Positions 16,103 to 24,320 of a DNA stretch of 64,000 bases are shown here, in pieces; the first letter of the stretch is position 1; each line of letters starts with the position of its first letter. The stretch is from an uncultured Clostridia bacterium (GTDB lineage: Bacteria > Bacillota > Clostridia > Oscillospirales > Acutalibacteraceae). The stretch spans positions 124,001 through 188,000 of the forward strand of contig CAMHAH010000002.1 of the NCBI GenBank assembly GCA_946183365.1, given 5' to 3'. A program made the position numbers and the translations under genes. The notes beneath the pieces were generated by a model. It worked only from the letters and a program-made list of their open reading frames with translations, had not been told where the DNA came from and searched no databases.

Positions 16103-16444
16103 CTAAAACATAAATCCGTCGTATCCCCAGTTTTCGGTCTCTTCGAACTTGACATAGACGTTGCTGCCGTCTACGCCCATTATATCCTTTGCAATATCGC
16201 AAAGCTTCTTTGTCAGCTTCTCATAGCTCGCTCTCGGGGCTGAGTGCAGCAGACTTACGTCAAAGAAGGCGATAGGCTCGCTGTTCTCACCGCCGAAGTA
16301 CAGACGGCAGTTGTCCTGTATCTCGACCATCAGGTATCTCTCGGGCTTGCCGATGAGGGTGATAGCCTCGCCGAGGGCGGTTTTTATCTCGGTCTCTTTC
16401 TCGGGTGAAACGGGTGTTGAAAACTTAGCGTTGATAAACGGCAT
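16103..16444 (-). CDS. MIF/tautomerase-superfamily protein
   Basis: A 113-residue protein. The start at 16444 is chosen because AAAGGAGAG precedes it and because it leaves proline as residue 2 (MPFINAKFSTPVS), the catalytic N-terminal proline of the superfamily after Met removal. Length and motifs (PERYLMVEIQDNCRLYFGG, IAFFDVSLLHSAP, NVYVKFEETENWGYDG) fit the MIF branch, not the ~62-residue 4-oxalocrotonate type. The bacterial substrate is unknown. It is probably a single-gene unit. Confidence 0.85.
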   Translation of the reverse strand: MPFINAKFSTPVSPEKETEIKTALGEAITLIGKPERYLMVEIQDNCRLYFGGENSEPIAFFDVSLLHSAPRASYEKLTKKLCDIAKDIMGVDGSNVYVKFEETENWGYDGFMF

Positions 16445-16559
16445 AGTGTTCTCTCCTTTGCACAAATTTCGTCTTATACATTATATTACCAAAGAGCTTA
16501 TTATGCAAGCGAAAAGCCGTTTTAGTCATAAATATTATTTGTTTTTTTCATTTTAATTG

Positions 16560-16588
16560 TTGCTAAGTGTGCCGAGTGATGTTATAAT
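16560..16588 (+). promoter_or_regulatory. Promoter of fba
   Basis: TTGCTA (16560-16565), a 17-base spacer and a perfect TATAAT (16583-16588), 48 bases before the aldolase start. Confidence 0.65.
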
Positions 16589-16636
16589 GAAGCTGATGAA
16601 GCATATTCAATCTTTTATTTTCAAGGAGGAATTATT

Positions 16637-17503
16637 ATGCCATTAGTTAACGCAAAAGAAATGCTCACAAAGGCCAAGGCGGGTCACTATGCCGTTGGTC
16701 AGTTCAACATCAACAACCTTGAGTGGACAAAGGCTATCCTGCTCACCGCTCAGGAGCTCAAGTCCCCCGTTATCCTCGGCGTATCCGAGGGCGCAGGCAA
16801 GTATATGTGCGGCTACAAGACCGTCGTAGGTATGGTTACCGCTATGATCGAGGAACTTAACATCACCGTTCCCGTAGCTCTCCATCTCGACCACGGTTCA
16901 TATGAAGGCGCTAAGAAGTGCATCGAGGCGGGCTTCTCGTCCATCATGTTCGACGGCTCACACTATCCGATCGAAGAGAACTTCGCTAAGACCAAAGAGC
17001 TCGTTGAGACCTGCAACAAGCTGGGTCTGTCCATCGAGGCTGAGGTAGGCTCTATCGGCGGCGAAGAGGACGGCGTAGTAGGCATGGGCGAGTGCGCCGA
17101 TCCCGAAGAGTGCAAGATGATCGCTGATCTCGGCGTTACTATGCTGGCTGCCGGTATCGGCAACATCCACGGCGTTTATCCCGAGAACTGGCCCGGTCTC
17201 TCGTTCGAGACACTCGACGCTATCCAGGCTAAGACAGGCGATATGCCTCTCGTTCTCCACGGCGGTACAGGTATCCCCGACGATATGATCAAGAAGGCTA
17301 TCGCTCTGGGCGTATCCAAGATCAACGTTAATACAGAGTGCCAGCTGGTATTCGCTGAGGCTACCCGTAAGTATATCGAGGAAGGCAAGGACAAGCAGGG
17401 CAAGGGCTTCGACCCCAGAAAGCTGCTCGCTCCCGGCACCGAGGCTATCAAGGCTAAGGTCAAAGAGAAGATGGAGATCTTCGGCTCTGTAGGCAAGGCT
17501 TAA
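16637..17503 (+). CDS. fba: Class II fructose-1,6-bisphosphate aldolase
   Basis: A 288-residue zinc-dependent aldolase of glycolysis, cleaving fructose-1,6-bisphosphate into glyceraldehyde-3-phosphate and DHAP. Zinc and catalytic residues are visible in ALHLDHGSYE, EAEVGSIGGEEDG, GIGNIHGVYP, LVLHGGTGIPDD and SKINVNTECQ. CAAGGAGGAATT precedes the ATG and codon choice is strongly biased, fitting high expression. It has its own promoter and terminator. Confidence 0.97.
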   Translation: MPLVNAKEMLTKAKAGHYAVGQFNINNLEWTKAILLTAQELKSPVILGVSEGAGKYMCGYKTVVGMVTAMIEELNITVPVALHLDHGSYEGAKKCIEAGFSSIMFDGSHYPIEENFAKTKELVETCNKLGLSIEAEVGSIGGEEDGVVGMGECADPEECKMIADLGVTMLAAGIGNIHGVYPENWPGLSFETLDAIQAKTGDMPLVLHGGTGIPDDMIKKAIALGVSKINVNTECQLVFAEATRKYIEEGKDKQGKGFDPRKLLAPGTEAIKAKVKEKMEIFGSVGKA

Positions 17504-17547
17504 GGAGAGGTAAATTGTCGCTTTGCGACAGCTATATATTTAATTAC

Positions 17548-17584
17548 AAAGCACTTCTGACTTTTCTGTTCAGAAGTGCTTTTC
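17548..17584 (+). terminator. Rho-independent terminator of fba
   Basis: AGCACTTCTGA pairs with TCAGAAGTGCT across CTTTTCTGT and is followed by TTTCTT. Confidence 0.85.
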
Positions 17585-17659
17585 TTATATCTATCCTTTT
17601 GATTTTGCAGTCTTTATTGAAGATATCAACATTCTCCCGATACTGCCGCAGGTGTCCTG

Positions 17660-17734
17660 CATAGCTTGACTGCATCTATCGCGAAATTCTCCGCAATAGA
17701 TATTAAAGTGTTTTATTGCTACTTAGTATCATCC
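17660..17734 (-). repeat. Inverted copy of the AAGTAGCAATAAAAC repeat element
   Basis: Read on the minus strand it begins ATACTAAGTAGCAATAAAAC and continues with CACTTTAATATCTATTGCGG and AGAATTTCGC, matching 13212-13260. The rest of the 17504-17817 gap holds the fba and pnp terminators and no gene. Confidence 0.7.
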
Positions 17735-17777
17735 ATAAAAATCACCTCAGCCACAGTATAGCATGACCAAGGTGATT
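17735..17777 (-). terminator. Terminator of pnp
   Basis: On the minus strand AATCACCT pairs with AGGTGATT around a 22-base loop and runs into TTTTATGG. It follows the pnp stop by ~40 bases. Confidence 0.6.
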
Positions 17778-17817
17778 ATATAATCTGTTTTATCCAAATA
17801 GCTCAGCGAAGCTGAAT

Positions 17818-20019
17818 TTATCTGCGGTCCCTTCTCGGACGTCTGCCGTCTCTGCGGGGCTTGCGCTCCTCTGAGATATCGTTCTCGGGGGTGAGGCCGT
17901 CTACCTCTATCAGCACATCTCTGCGGCTGAGGTTCAGTCTGCCCTTGTCGTCTATCTCAAGCACCTTTACGCGGATGACGTCGCCTACGTTGACTACGTC
18001 CGTTACCTTATCGGTGCGCTTTACGTCGAGCTGGCTGATGTGTACCAGACCCTCTTTGCCGGGGGCGATCTCTACGAACGCGCCGAAGTCCATGATGCGG
18101 GTGACCTTGCCCAGATATATAGCGCCGGGCTCGGGATCGGTAGAGATCGTTTTGATGATCTCGATAGCGCGCTGACACTTCTCAGCGTCGAGACCCGCTA
18201 CGAATACCTGTCCGATCTCGCCGTCCTCTTCGATATCTATCTTACACTCGCACTCAGTCTGGATCTCCTTGATGACCTTGCCGCTCTTGCCGATGACCTC
18301 AGCGATCTTATCGGCGGGGATGGTGGTGGTGAACATCTTGGGAGCGTAGGGGCTCAGCTCGGCTCTCGGCTCAGCGATAGCCTTGAGCATTACCTCATCG
18401 AGGATGTAGTTGCGAGCCTTGTGGGTCTTTTCAAGAGCCTCTTTGACCATCTCGGGCAGCAGGCCGCTGATCTTGAGGTCCATCTGGATGGCTGTGATGC
18501 CGTCCTTGGTACCGGCTACCTTGAAGTCCATATCGCCGAAGAAGTCCTCTAACCCCTGGATGTCTACCATTGTCATCCAGCGCTCGCCCTCGGTGATAAG
18601 TCCGCAGGAGATACCCGCTACGGGAGCCTTGATCGGAACACCGGCGTCCATGAGAGCCAGTGTAGAACCGCAGACAGAACCCTGAGAGGTAGAGCCGTTT
18701 GAGGATACGACCTCAGATACCAGTCTCAAAGAATAGGGGAACTCTTCCATAGAGGGGATAACGGGCAAGAGAGCTCTCTCAGCAAGGGCGCCGTGGCCGA
18801 TCTCTCGTCTGCCGGGGCCGCGAGAGGGTCTTGTCTCGCCGACTGAGTAGCTGGGGAAGTTGTAGTGGTGCATATAGCGCTTCTCGGTCTCGTCGTCGAT
18901 ACCGTCGAGCAGCTGCATATCGCCTACCGTGCCGAGGGTAGCGATGGTCAGTACCTGTGTCTGACCTCTGGTGAACAGACCCGAGCCGTGCACTCTGGGC
19001 AGGATGCCGACCTCAGAAGCCAGCGGACGGATGTCGTCCATGCCTCTGCCGTCTACGCGCTTCTGCTCGTCTAAAAGCCAGCGGCGGACGATGAACTTCT
19101 GTGTCTTGTACAGGCACTCGTCGATCTTAGCCTCGCTCTCGGGGTATATCTCGTCGAATTTCTCGTGAACAGCCTCATAGATGGGCTTGAGACGCTCATC
19201 GCGGACGGTCTTGTCGTCTGTGTCGAGGGCGACCTTGATGTCCTCCTCGGCGAACTCCTTGATAGCCTCGAACATATCGTGGTCGGGCTCGTTTGAGGGA
19301 TATTCAAACTTGGGCTTGCCGATCTCGGCGACTATGCCCTTGATGAACTCGATTATCTTCTGGTTAGCCTCGTGGCCTGCCATGATGGCGTTGTACATGA
19401 CCTCGTCGGATACGCAGTTAGCGCCCGCCTCGATCATAGCGATACGCTCTGAGGTAGAAGCGACTGTTGTGGACATATCGCTCTTCTTGCGCTGCTCGGC
19501 GTTGGGGTTGATGATGATCTCGCCGTCTACAAGACCTACGGAAACTCCTGAGATAGGACCGTTCCACGGAATATCCGAGATAGAGATCGCGATAGAGGTA
19601 CCGATCATAGCAGTGATCTCAGGCGCGCAGTCGGGGTCTACGGACATAACGGTAGCGACGATGGATACGTCGTTGCGCATATCCTTGGGGAAGAGCGGAC
19701 GGATCGGGCGGTCGATGACGCGTGAGGTCAGGATAGCCTTCTCGCTGGGTCTGCCCTCGCGGCGCATATAGCTGCCGGGGATCCTGCCTACAGCGTAGAG
19801 CTTCTCTTCATAATCTACCGAGAGAGGGAAGAAGTCGATACCGTCTCTGGGTTTAGCCGAGGCTGTAGCCGCGACGTGTACTACGGTGTCGCCGTAACGT
19901 ACCAGACACGCGCCGTTAGCCAGCTGTGTCATCTTGCCGGTCTCTACGACCAGCGGTCTGCCCGCGAACTCGGTCTCGAATACGCGGTACTTGTCAAAAA
20001 TCATAGGTTTGTTAGCCAT
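17818..20019 (-). CDS. pnp: Polyribonucleotide nucleotidyltransferase (PNPase)
   Basis: A 733-residue phosphorolytic 3'-5' exoribonuclease that degrades mRNA as a trimer. Two RNase PH domains are joined by an all-helical linker. The second contains GQTQVLTIATLG and SEVVSSNGSTSQGSVCGSTLALMDAG. A KH domain (IPADKIAEVIGKSGKVIKEI) and an S1 domain (GAIYLGKVTRIMDFGAFVEI) follow, then a basic tail (RRDGRRPRRDRR). It lies downstream of rpsO, the classical order. GGAGGAAAC precedes the ATG. Confidence 0.97.
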   Translation of the reverse strand: MANKPMIFDKYRVFETEFAGRPLVVETGKMTQLANGACLVRYGDTVVHVAATASAKPRDGIDFFPLSVDYEEKLYAVGRIPGSYMRREGRPSEKAILTSRVIDRPIRPLFPKDMRNDVSIVATVMSVDPDCAPEITAMIGTSIAISISDIPWNGPISGVSVGLVDGEIIINPNAEQRKKSDMSTTVASTSERIAMIEAGANCVSDEVMYNAIMAGHEANQKIIEFIKGIVAEIGKPKFEYPSNEPDHDMFEAIKEFAEEDIKVALDTDDKTVRDERLKPIYEAVHEKFDEIYPESEAKIDECLYKTQKFIVRRWLLDEQKRVDGRGMDDIRPLASEVGILPRVHGSGLFTRGQTQVLTIATLGTVGDMQLLDGIDDETEKRYMHHYNFPSYSVGETRPSRGPGRREIGHGALAERALLPVIPSMEEFPYSLRLVSEVVSSNGSTSQGSVCGSTLALMDAGVPIKAPVAGISCGLITEGERWMTMVDIQGLEDFFGDMDFKVAGTKDGITAIQMDLKISGLLPEMVKEALEKTHKARNYILDEVMLKAIAEPRAELSPYAPKMFTTTIPADKIAEVIGKSGKVIKEIQTECECKIDIEEDGEIGQVFVAGLDAEKCQRAIEIIKTISTDPEPGAIYLGKVTRIMDFGAFVEIAPGKEGLVHISQLDVKRTDKVTDVVNVGDVIRVKVLEIDDKGRLNLSRRDVLIEVDGLTPENDISEERKPRRDGRRPRRDRR

Positions 20020-20398
20020 ATGTTTCCTCCTGTAATTTTATTTTACAGGATCTTTGAGCTGTGTTTAGCAATAAAACCAAGACTCGCTTTTAGAATTAGG
20101 AATTAGAAAATAGGAATTAGGAATTAAGGGAAAATCCTTTGGATTTTTGAATATATAATAATATTATTGACCGTAAAGAACCGTTCTCAGAAAACTGAGC
20201 AAAAGTTACATTATAAATCAGGCGCGGACGGAGTCCGCCATAAATTCCTCATTCCTAATTTCTAATTCCTACTTAACAAAAGTCCTCGTTTTACCGCTAA
20301 ATAACAACACAAGATCCTGTATTCTGTTGTTTTTGTTTTCGTCTTTTAACGAAATGTAGGGCAAACGGTAACGACCGTCTGCCCTAATGCCGAACCGA
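20020..20398 (-). repeat. rpsO-pnp spacer with long inverted repeat
   Basis: No gene. An AATTAGGAATTAG-rich arm (20094-20130) faces an inverted AATTCCTCATTCCTAATTTC arm (20242-20276). The interior hairpin GGCGCGGACGGAGTCCGCC is at 20221-20239, and TACAGGATC/GATCCTGTA pair further out (20044 and 20313). In the rpsO-pnp transcript this would fold into an extended stem, perhaps an RNase processing site like the one before pnp in enterics. It also resembles a MITE. Confidence 0.55.
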
Positions 20399-20662
20399 TT
20401 ACTTACGGATGCCCAGTCTTGCGATGATAGAACGGTATCTCTCGATATCTACCTTGATGAGGTAGTTGAGCAGCGCTCTGCGCTGACCGATCATCTTGAA
20501 GAGGCCGCGGCGTGAGTGATGATCCTTCTTATGGATCTTCAGGTGCTCGGTGAGGTCGTTGATGCGCTTTGTGAGCAGAGCGATCTGTACCTCGGGCGAG
20601 CCTGTGTCACCCTCGTGAGTAGCGTACTCCTGCATGATAGCGAGCTTTTCTTCTTTCAGCAT
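20399..20662 (-). CDS. rpsO: 30S ribosomal protein S15
   Basis: An 87-residue primary 16S rRNA-binding protein. The start at 20662 gives the family length and has GAAAGGGTGAAACT in front; the longer reading adds 12 atypical residues. Motifs [46 protein letters not shown] and a basic C-terminus are diagnostic. It is followed by pnp. The leader (20663-20760) contains GGGGATACGCCTC...GAGG structure and may mediate S15 autoregulation. Confidence 0.97.
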   Translation of the reverse strand: MLKEEKLAIMQEYATHEGDTGSPEVQIALLTKRINDLTEHLKIHKKDHHSRRGLFKMIGQRRALLNYLIKVDIERYRSIIARLGIRK

Positions 20663-20815
20663 TAGTTTCACCCTTTCTTCATTTATTGCGCTCCGCATAG
20701 TACAGGGCAGGTGAAGTCCTCATAGAGGCGTATCCCCTGAACCATATCGGGCGTTCCTAAGTATTATACTACATTTCTCCTTGAAAGTAAAGAAAAATAT
20801 GATAGTTATACTTCC

Positions 20816-21211
20816 TTATTTTGTCCCTTTTTCATCATCTTTTTTAGACATTTCGGATATTATATCTACCGCTTTTCTCTTTTCTTCCTTTGACAGCGCC
20901 CTGTAACGCGCGATAAGCCCTCGCTCGTCTTTAGACAATTGAAAGATAGGGCTGTCGGCTGTCATATCCTTTACAGCCTGTGACGGCTCGCGTTTTTCTC
21001 TGTTTTCGGGCAACAGAGCCTCGGCGGGTATATTGAATATCTCGGCGATCTTTACAAGTGCGCTCAGCTTCAGCGGGGTTTCTCCCGTCTCATACTTCGT
21101 ATAGGTCGAGCGCTCTATGCCCAGTGCGTCGGCTATCTGCTTCTGAGATAACGCGCTCGCCTCCCGATATCCCCTCAGCTTCTCTGCTACCTCTTTCAAT
21201 TCAGGTTTCAT
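20816..21211 (-). CDS. XRE-family repressor (131 aa)
   Basis: The start at 21211 follows CGGGGGAGTTATA. The N-terminal HTH reads YREASALSQKQIADALGIERSTYTKYETGETPLKLSALVKIAEIF. A C-terminal ~60-residue region (DSPIFQLSKDERGLIARYRALSKEEKRKAVDII) is typical of stand-alone XRE regulators that assemble on DNA. Two GTGAA-N5-TTCAC palindromes at the promoter point to autorepression. Targets are unknown. It is still in the core region, next to tRNA-Thr. Confidence 0.87.
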   Translation of the reverse strand: MKPELKEVAEKLRGYREASALSQKQIADALGIERSTYTKYETGETPLKLSALVKIAEIFNIPAEALLPENREKREPSQAVKDMTADSPIFQLSKDERGLIARYRALSKEEKRKAVDIISEMSKKDDEKGTK

Positions 21212-21298
21212 TATAACTCCCCCGTTTAATCGCTGTGCTGTCGGCCGTCTATCGCGAAGCGATATCAGACCTGAGTAAACCGTCATTAGTTTACAGCT

Positions 21299-21348
21299 AT
21301 TATACCGTGAATATTCTTCACATACATTTAACGGTGAAAATGCTTCAC
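21299..21348 (-). promoter_or_regulatory. Promoter and two palindromic operators of the XRE repressor
   Basis: GTGAATATTCTTCAC (21307-21321) and GTGAAAATGCTTCAC (21334-21348) share GTGAA-N5-TTCAC and are 27 bp apart. A minus-strand -10 TATAAT (21304-21299) abuts the first, so a bound repressor would block RNA polymerase. The rest of the 21212-21632 gap contains GC-rich repeat fragments (GCGGCGGCTCCTCCTC near 21,377) and no gene. Confidence 0.65.
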
Positions 21349-21632
21349 ATCTTTTTCGGAGAGCTTGACCGCGTGCGGCGGCTCCTCCTCTCTCCGTAAC
21401 TCGGGGAGTTCGGGGAACCCTCTTTGTCGGCGATCGGTTAAGTGCCGCTGCGCATCAACGAGATACTTTATTTCTTAACTTGATGATTGCGCAGCCACAA
21501 TGGGCGTTTTACCTTGCCGCTTAACATTTTTCAAATGTAATAAAAATGACTTGAAAAATCCTTCAAAGTATTATATAATCATTAGCAGCGGCTGTTGAAC
21601 CAACGGTACAGTCGTGATCCAATAGAATATCC

Positions 21633-21708
21633 GCTAGAGTGGCGCAGCTGGTAGCGCAATTGATTCGTAATCAATAGGTCGTGGGTTCGAGTCCCATCTC
21701 TAGCTCCA
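21633..21708 (+). tRNA. tRNA-Thr (anticodon CGT)
   Basis: A full cloverleaf: acceptor GCTAGAG/CTCTAGC, D arm GCGC...GCGC, anticodon arm ATTGA-TTCGTAA-TCAAT with CGT at the anticodon (reads ACG, Thr), T arm GTGGG-TTCGAGT-CCCAT, discriminator T and encoded CCA. Its last 15 bases are duplicated at 21769-21783, marking it as a probable integration site. Confidence 0.95.
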
Positions 21709-21710
21709 CG

Positions 21711-21740
21711 CAGCATCTCGAATGAGGTGCTGTTTTCTTT
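21711..21740 (+). terminator. Terminator of tRNA-Thr
   Basis: AGCATCTC-GAAT-GAGGTGCT followed by GTTTTCTTT, directly after the tRNA. Confidence 0.8.
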
Positions 21741-21768
21741 ATCTATCAAGGTCGCTAGGGAAAGGTCT

Positions 21769-21783
21769 CCATCTCTAGCTCCA
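21769..21783 (+). repeat. Duplicated tRNA-Thr 3' end (putative att scar)
   Basis: CCATCTCTAGCTCCA repeats 21694-21708 exactly, 75 bp away, and is followed by its own terminator hairpin (21787-21839). This is what remains when an element integrates into or leaves a tRNA 3' end. Everything to the right is accessory DNA. Confidence 0.65.
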
Positions 21784-21786
21784 GAA

Positions 21787-21839
21787 AAGAACCGCATGGA
21801 TAAGCCATTTTCGAGCCTACCCATGCGGTTCTTCTTTTT
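21787..21839 (+). terminator. Rho-independent terminator after the tRNA-end duplication
   Basis: AAGAACCGCATGG pairs with CCATGCGGTTCTT across a ~21-base loop, followed by CTTTTTG. Confidence 0.8.
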
Positions 21840-21990
21840 GAGTTTTCGGATTTGTTGTTTTTTTGTTGTTTATTTTGCTGTTTACGCTAATCAAAAACGG
21901 TTATCAGAAAGCCGACTGCAAAAGTAAATATGGGTTGTTTTTGGTACATCATTCATGGTATTATTATATCAACACAAAGGATGTGATGCG

Positions 21991-23064
21991 ATGTACACCA
22001 AACAGCCGAAGAAACTGGCGATCGTGAATATTCTGGATATCCTCAAGAGATACACAGACGAGGATCACCGCCTGAGCCAGAAGGAGATTCAGGATATCCT
22101 CGAGCGCGAGTATGAGATGAAGCTCGACCGTAAGGCGGCCAAGCGCAACCTGATGAATCTGATCGAGTTCGGATACGATATCAACTACAGCGAGTCGGTG
22201 CGCATCTTCAAAGATAAGAACGGCGAAGAACAGGAGAACGTGATCCTGTCCGACTTCTATCTTGTACGGGAGTTCACCGACAGCGAGCTGCGCCTGCTGA
22301 TCGACAGCGTGCTGTTCTCTAACCACATTCCCTACAAGCAGGATCGGGAGCTTGTGAAGAAGCTCGCGTCGTTGTCCAATATCTACTTCAAATCCCGCGT
22401 AAAGCATATCGCGCGTATGCCGGAGGATAAGACGGATAACAAGCAATTATTTTATAACATCGAGTTGCTGGACGAGGCGATCGGCAAAGGTCGCCGCGTG
22501 CGCTTTCATTACCTCGAATACCGCTCGGATAAGAAGCCCCACAAGCGCAGGGATAAGGACGGCAAGGTGCGCGAGTATGAGATCAATCCGTATCAGCTCG
22601 TTGCCAAAGAGGGTAAGTACTACCTGATCTGCAACAACCACAAATACGATACCGTCGGCAACTACCGCGTCGACCGCATGACGGATATGGAGATTTTGCC
22701 GTTTCAGCGCAGAGCGTTCCATACGCTGACGGATTCCGACGGCAGACCGCTCGATCTGAAAGAGTATATGGAAAAGCACATCTATATGTTTGCCGGCGAG
22801 AATATCCGCGCCGTGTTCCGGGCTGACAAAAGCATGATCAGCGACGTCATCGATCTGTTCGGCAAGGACGTTAAATTCAGCGACGAGAGCGATAAAGAGA
22901 TCACCGTGACCGCCGACGTGAACGAGCTCGCAATGGAGCAGTTCGCCAAAGCGTACACGCCGTATGTAGAGATTATCAAGCCCGTTTCGCTCAGGGAGCG
23001 GATGATACATAATCTGAGTGCAGGGCTGGAGAAATATCAGAAAGGAAAACAACATGAAAGATAG
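21991..23064 (+). CDS. WYL-domain transcriptional regulator
   Basis: A 357-residue protein. The start at 21991 is favoured by AAAGGATGTG. The N-terminal winged helix (NILDILKRYTDEDHRLSQKEIQDILEREYEMKLDRKAAKRNLMNLIEFG) is followed by a WYL ligand-sensing region (RRVRFHYLEYRSDK...INPYQLVAKEGKYYLICNN...NYRVDRMTDMEIL) and a C-terminal WCX-like part. WYL proteins sense nucleic-acid or nucleotide ligands and often control defence genes. Its stop overlaps the next gene by 11 bases, so the two are coupled. Confidence 0.9.
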   Translation: MYTKQPKKLAIVNILDILKRYTDEDHRLSQKEIQDILEREYEMKLDRKAAKRNLMNLIEFGYDINYSESVRIFKDKNGEEQENVILSDFYLVREFTDSELRLLIDSVLFSNHIPYKQDRELVKKLASLSNIYFKSRVKHIARMPEDKTDNKQLFYNIELLDEAIGKGRRVRFHYLEYRSDKKPHKRRDKDGKVREYEINPYQLVAKEGKYYLICNNHKYDTVGNYRVDRMTDMEILPFQRRAFHTLTDSDGRPLDLKEYMEKHIYMFAGENIRAVFRADKSMISDVIDLFGKDVKFSDESDKEITVTADVNELAMEQFAKAYTPYVEIIKPVSLRERMIHNLSAGLEKYQKGKQHER

Positions 23065-23809
23065 AAGTGAAATTATCAGAGGATTCCTTGCAACATCCAA
23101 ACAATGGAAAGAATCATTTGAAAGTGAACAAGTTCTTTCTCAAAACGGGAAAATGCGAATAGAAATAATTGATCAAGCTATACGGTGTGCGATCTCTGAT
23201 TTTACGTTTAGGACGACAAAGAAGAAACCAGATTCGAATTTCAAAGGAGGAGTTGATGGTTTATTCGCTGTTTTGTGCAGCGAAGAACGTCCCTACCTGA
23301 ACGAACAGTTTATAGACTACTTCTCTTCGGATGAAAAAGATGAAATGAAGTTTGATGAGTGGCACCACGAAGTCTGTCGGGGTGTTTTAGAAAAGCTGAA
23401 AAGAATATATATTGATATTCATTACGGAAAAGCACAGAATATTGATAGAATTAAGCAATCTTTGTTTAAAGAATGGAGCAATTTGGATTATGAAGACACT
23501 CTGGTGGTAAATAATGAAAAGGATAACAAGGTATCATATACCTATATGTTCTATCAAAAACTGCTCAGAGATTACTGCAAAGGTTATCCATCATTATCTT
23601 ATACGCCGCTTCAGCTTGAGTTCTTTGTGTGGGCTCAATTTAAATGGGAAAATGCTGCCGCTGAGCTATATAAACAATCTTTCTGGTTATTGAACAAGAA
23701 AACGTATAAAGACAATAAGGTAAAAGCAAAAGAAATGAAAGAAGCAATAATAGAAATACTTAATAAAGATATTATGTTGATGGATTGGACAAGTTTAGAT
23801 GAATACTAA
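23054..23809 (+). CDS. Unknown protein coupled to the WYL regulator
   Basis: A 251-residue soluble protein. The start at 23054 lies in the end of the WYL gene and has GAAAGGAAAAC in front. Codon use is much more AT-rich than in the WYL gene. It is rich in Trp, Lys and aromatic residues (FDEWHHEVCRGVLEKLKRIYIDIHYGKAQNIDRIK; LEFFVWAQFKWENAAAEL) and appears all-helical. The N-terminus (GFLATSKQWKESFESEQVLSQNG) shows no known motif. I do not recognise it. Overlap with a WYL regulator suggests a regulated effector, but no catalytic residues can be named. Confidence 0.7.
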   Translation: MKDRSEIIRGFLATSKQWKESFESEQVLSQNGKMRIEIIDQAIRCAISDFTFRTTKKKPDSNFKGGVDGLFAVLCSEERPYLNEQFIDYFSSDEKDEMKFDEWHHEVCRGVLEKLKRIYIDIHYGKAQNIDRIKQSLFKEWSNLDYEDTLVVNNEKDNKVSYTYMFYQKLLRDYCKGYPSLSYTPLQLEFFVWAQFKWENAAAELYKQSFWLLNKKTYKDNKVKAKEMKEAIIEILNKDIMLMDWTSLDEY

Positions 23810-23848
23810 AAAGAAGTGTTTATCGGATACGGTTAGAACTCTCTGAGA

Positions 23849-23947
23849 TTGGTCTTTGGCGTCGAGCCGAACGGATTTCATGAGCCCGAAGCGGATTTGA
23901 CTTCATATGAGACGATTGAAAAGGATTTCGATAAGGCAATCGGATAG
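23849..23947 (+). pseudogene. Gene fragment (C-terminal remnant of unknown gene)
   Basis: A 32-codon open stretch reads LVFGVEPNGFHEPEADLTSY then ETIEKDFDKAIG-stop. It has protein-like composition but no start codon or ribosome site, and the frame upstream is not coding. It is best read as the tail of a deleted gene. Confidence 0.4.
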
Positions 23948-23987
23948 TATCGATTTGAGGACGATGAATAGAATATGACGTATGACG

Positions 23988-24016
23988 ACAGGGCAGTTTC
24001 GGCTGCTCTGTTTTTT
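23988..24016 (+). terminator. Rho-independent terminator
   Basis: ACAGGGCAG-TTTCGG-CTGCTCTGT followed by TTTTTC. Confidence 0.7.
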
Positions 24017-24091
24017 CGCTTTGACCCATGCACTGATTTCGCCCTATGCGATGTGGTATTTTTTATAGTATCAACAATAGGGAGGAATCGT

Positions 24092-24237
24092 ATGAGTGCA
24101 TTTGATAAGATCATCGGGCAAAACGCCTGCTCGCCGAGCACCGGAGCCTTTTGGACGGCATCGCCGAGGCGCTCGCGGAAAAGCGCTACCTGATCTCCGA
24201 CGACTTCAAGAGGATCAAAGCGGATTGTGCGGCATAA
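24092..24237 (+). pseudogene. Remnant of an AAA+-type protein gene (internal deletion and frameshift)
   Basis: A strong ribosome site (GGGAGGAATCGT) and ATG at 24092 start MSAFDKIIGQ, which resembles the N-terminus of AAA+ ATPases of gut clostridia. The frame then changes, and a second frame reads RLLAEHRSLLDGIAEALAEK then RYLISDDFKRIKADCAA-stop, like such a protein's C-terminus. The central ATPase part is missing. The AAA+ assignment is from memory of that N-terminal phrase and is weak. Confidence 0.45.
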
Positions 24238-24247
24238 TACTGATAAG

Positions 24248-24293
24248 AAAAAGCAGACCGTGTCCGGAGAAGATGCGGTCTGCTGTTATTCTT
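24248..24293 (+). terminator. Terminator between remnant and TAC operon
   Basis: AGCAGACCG pairs with CGGTCTGCT across a ~15-base loop, followed by GTTATTCTTTT. Confidence 0.7.
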
Positions 24294-24320
24294 TTACATT
24301 AAACAATTACAGTCTGTATG

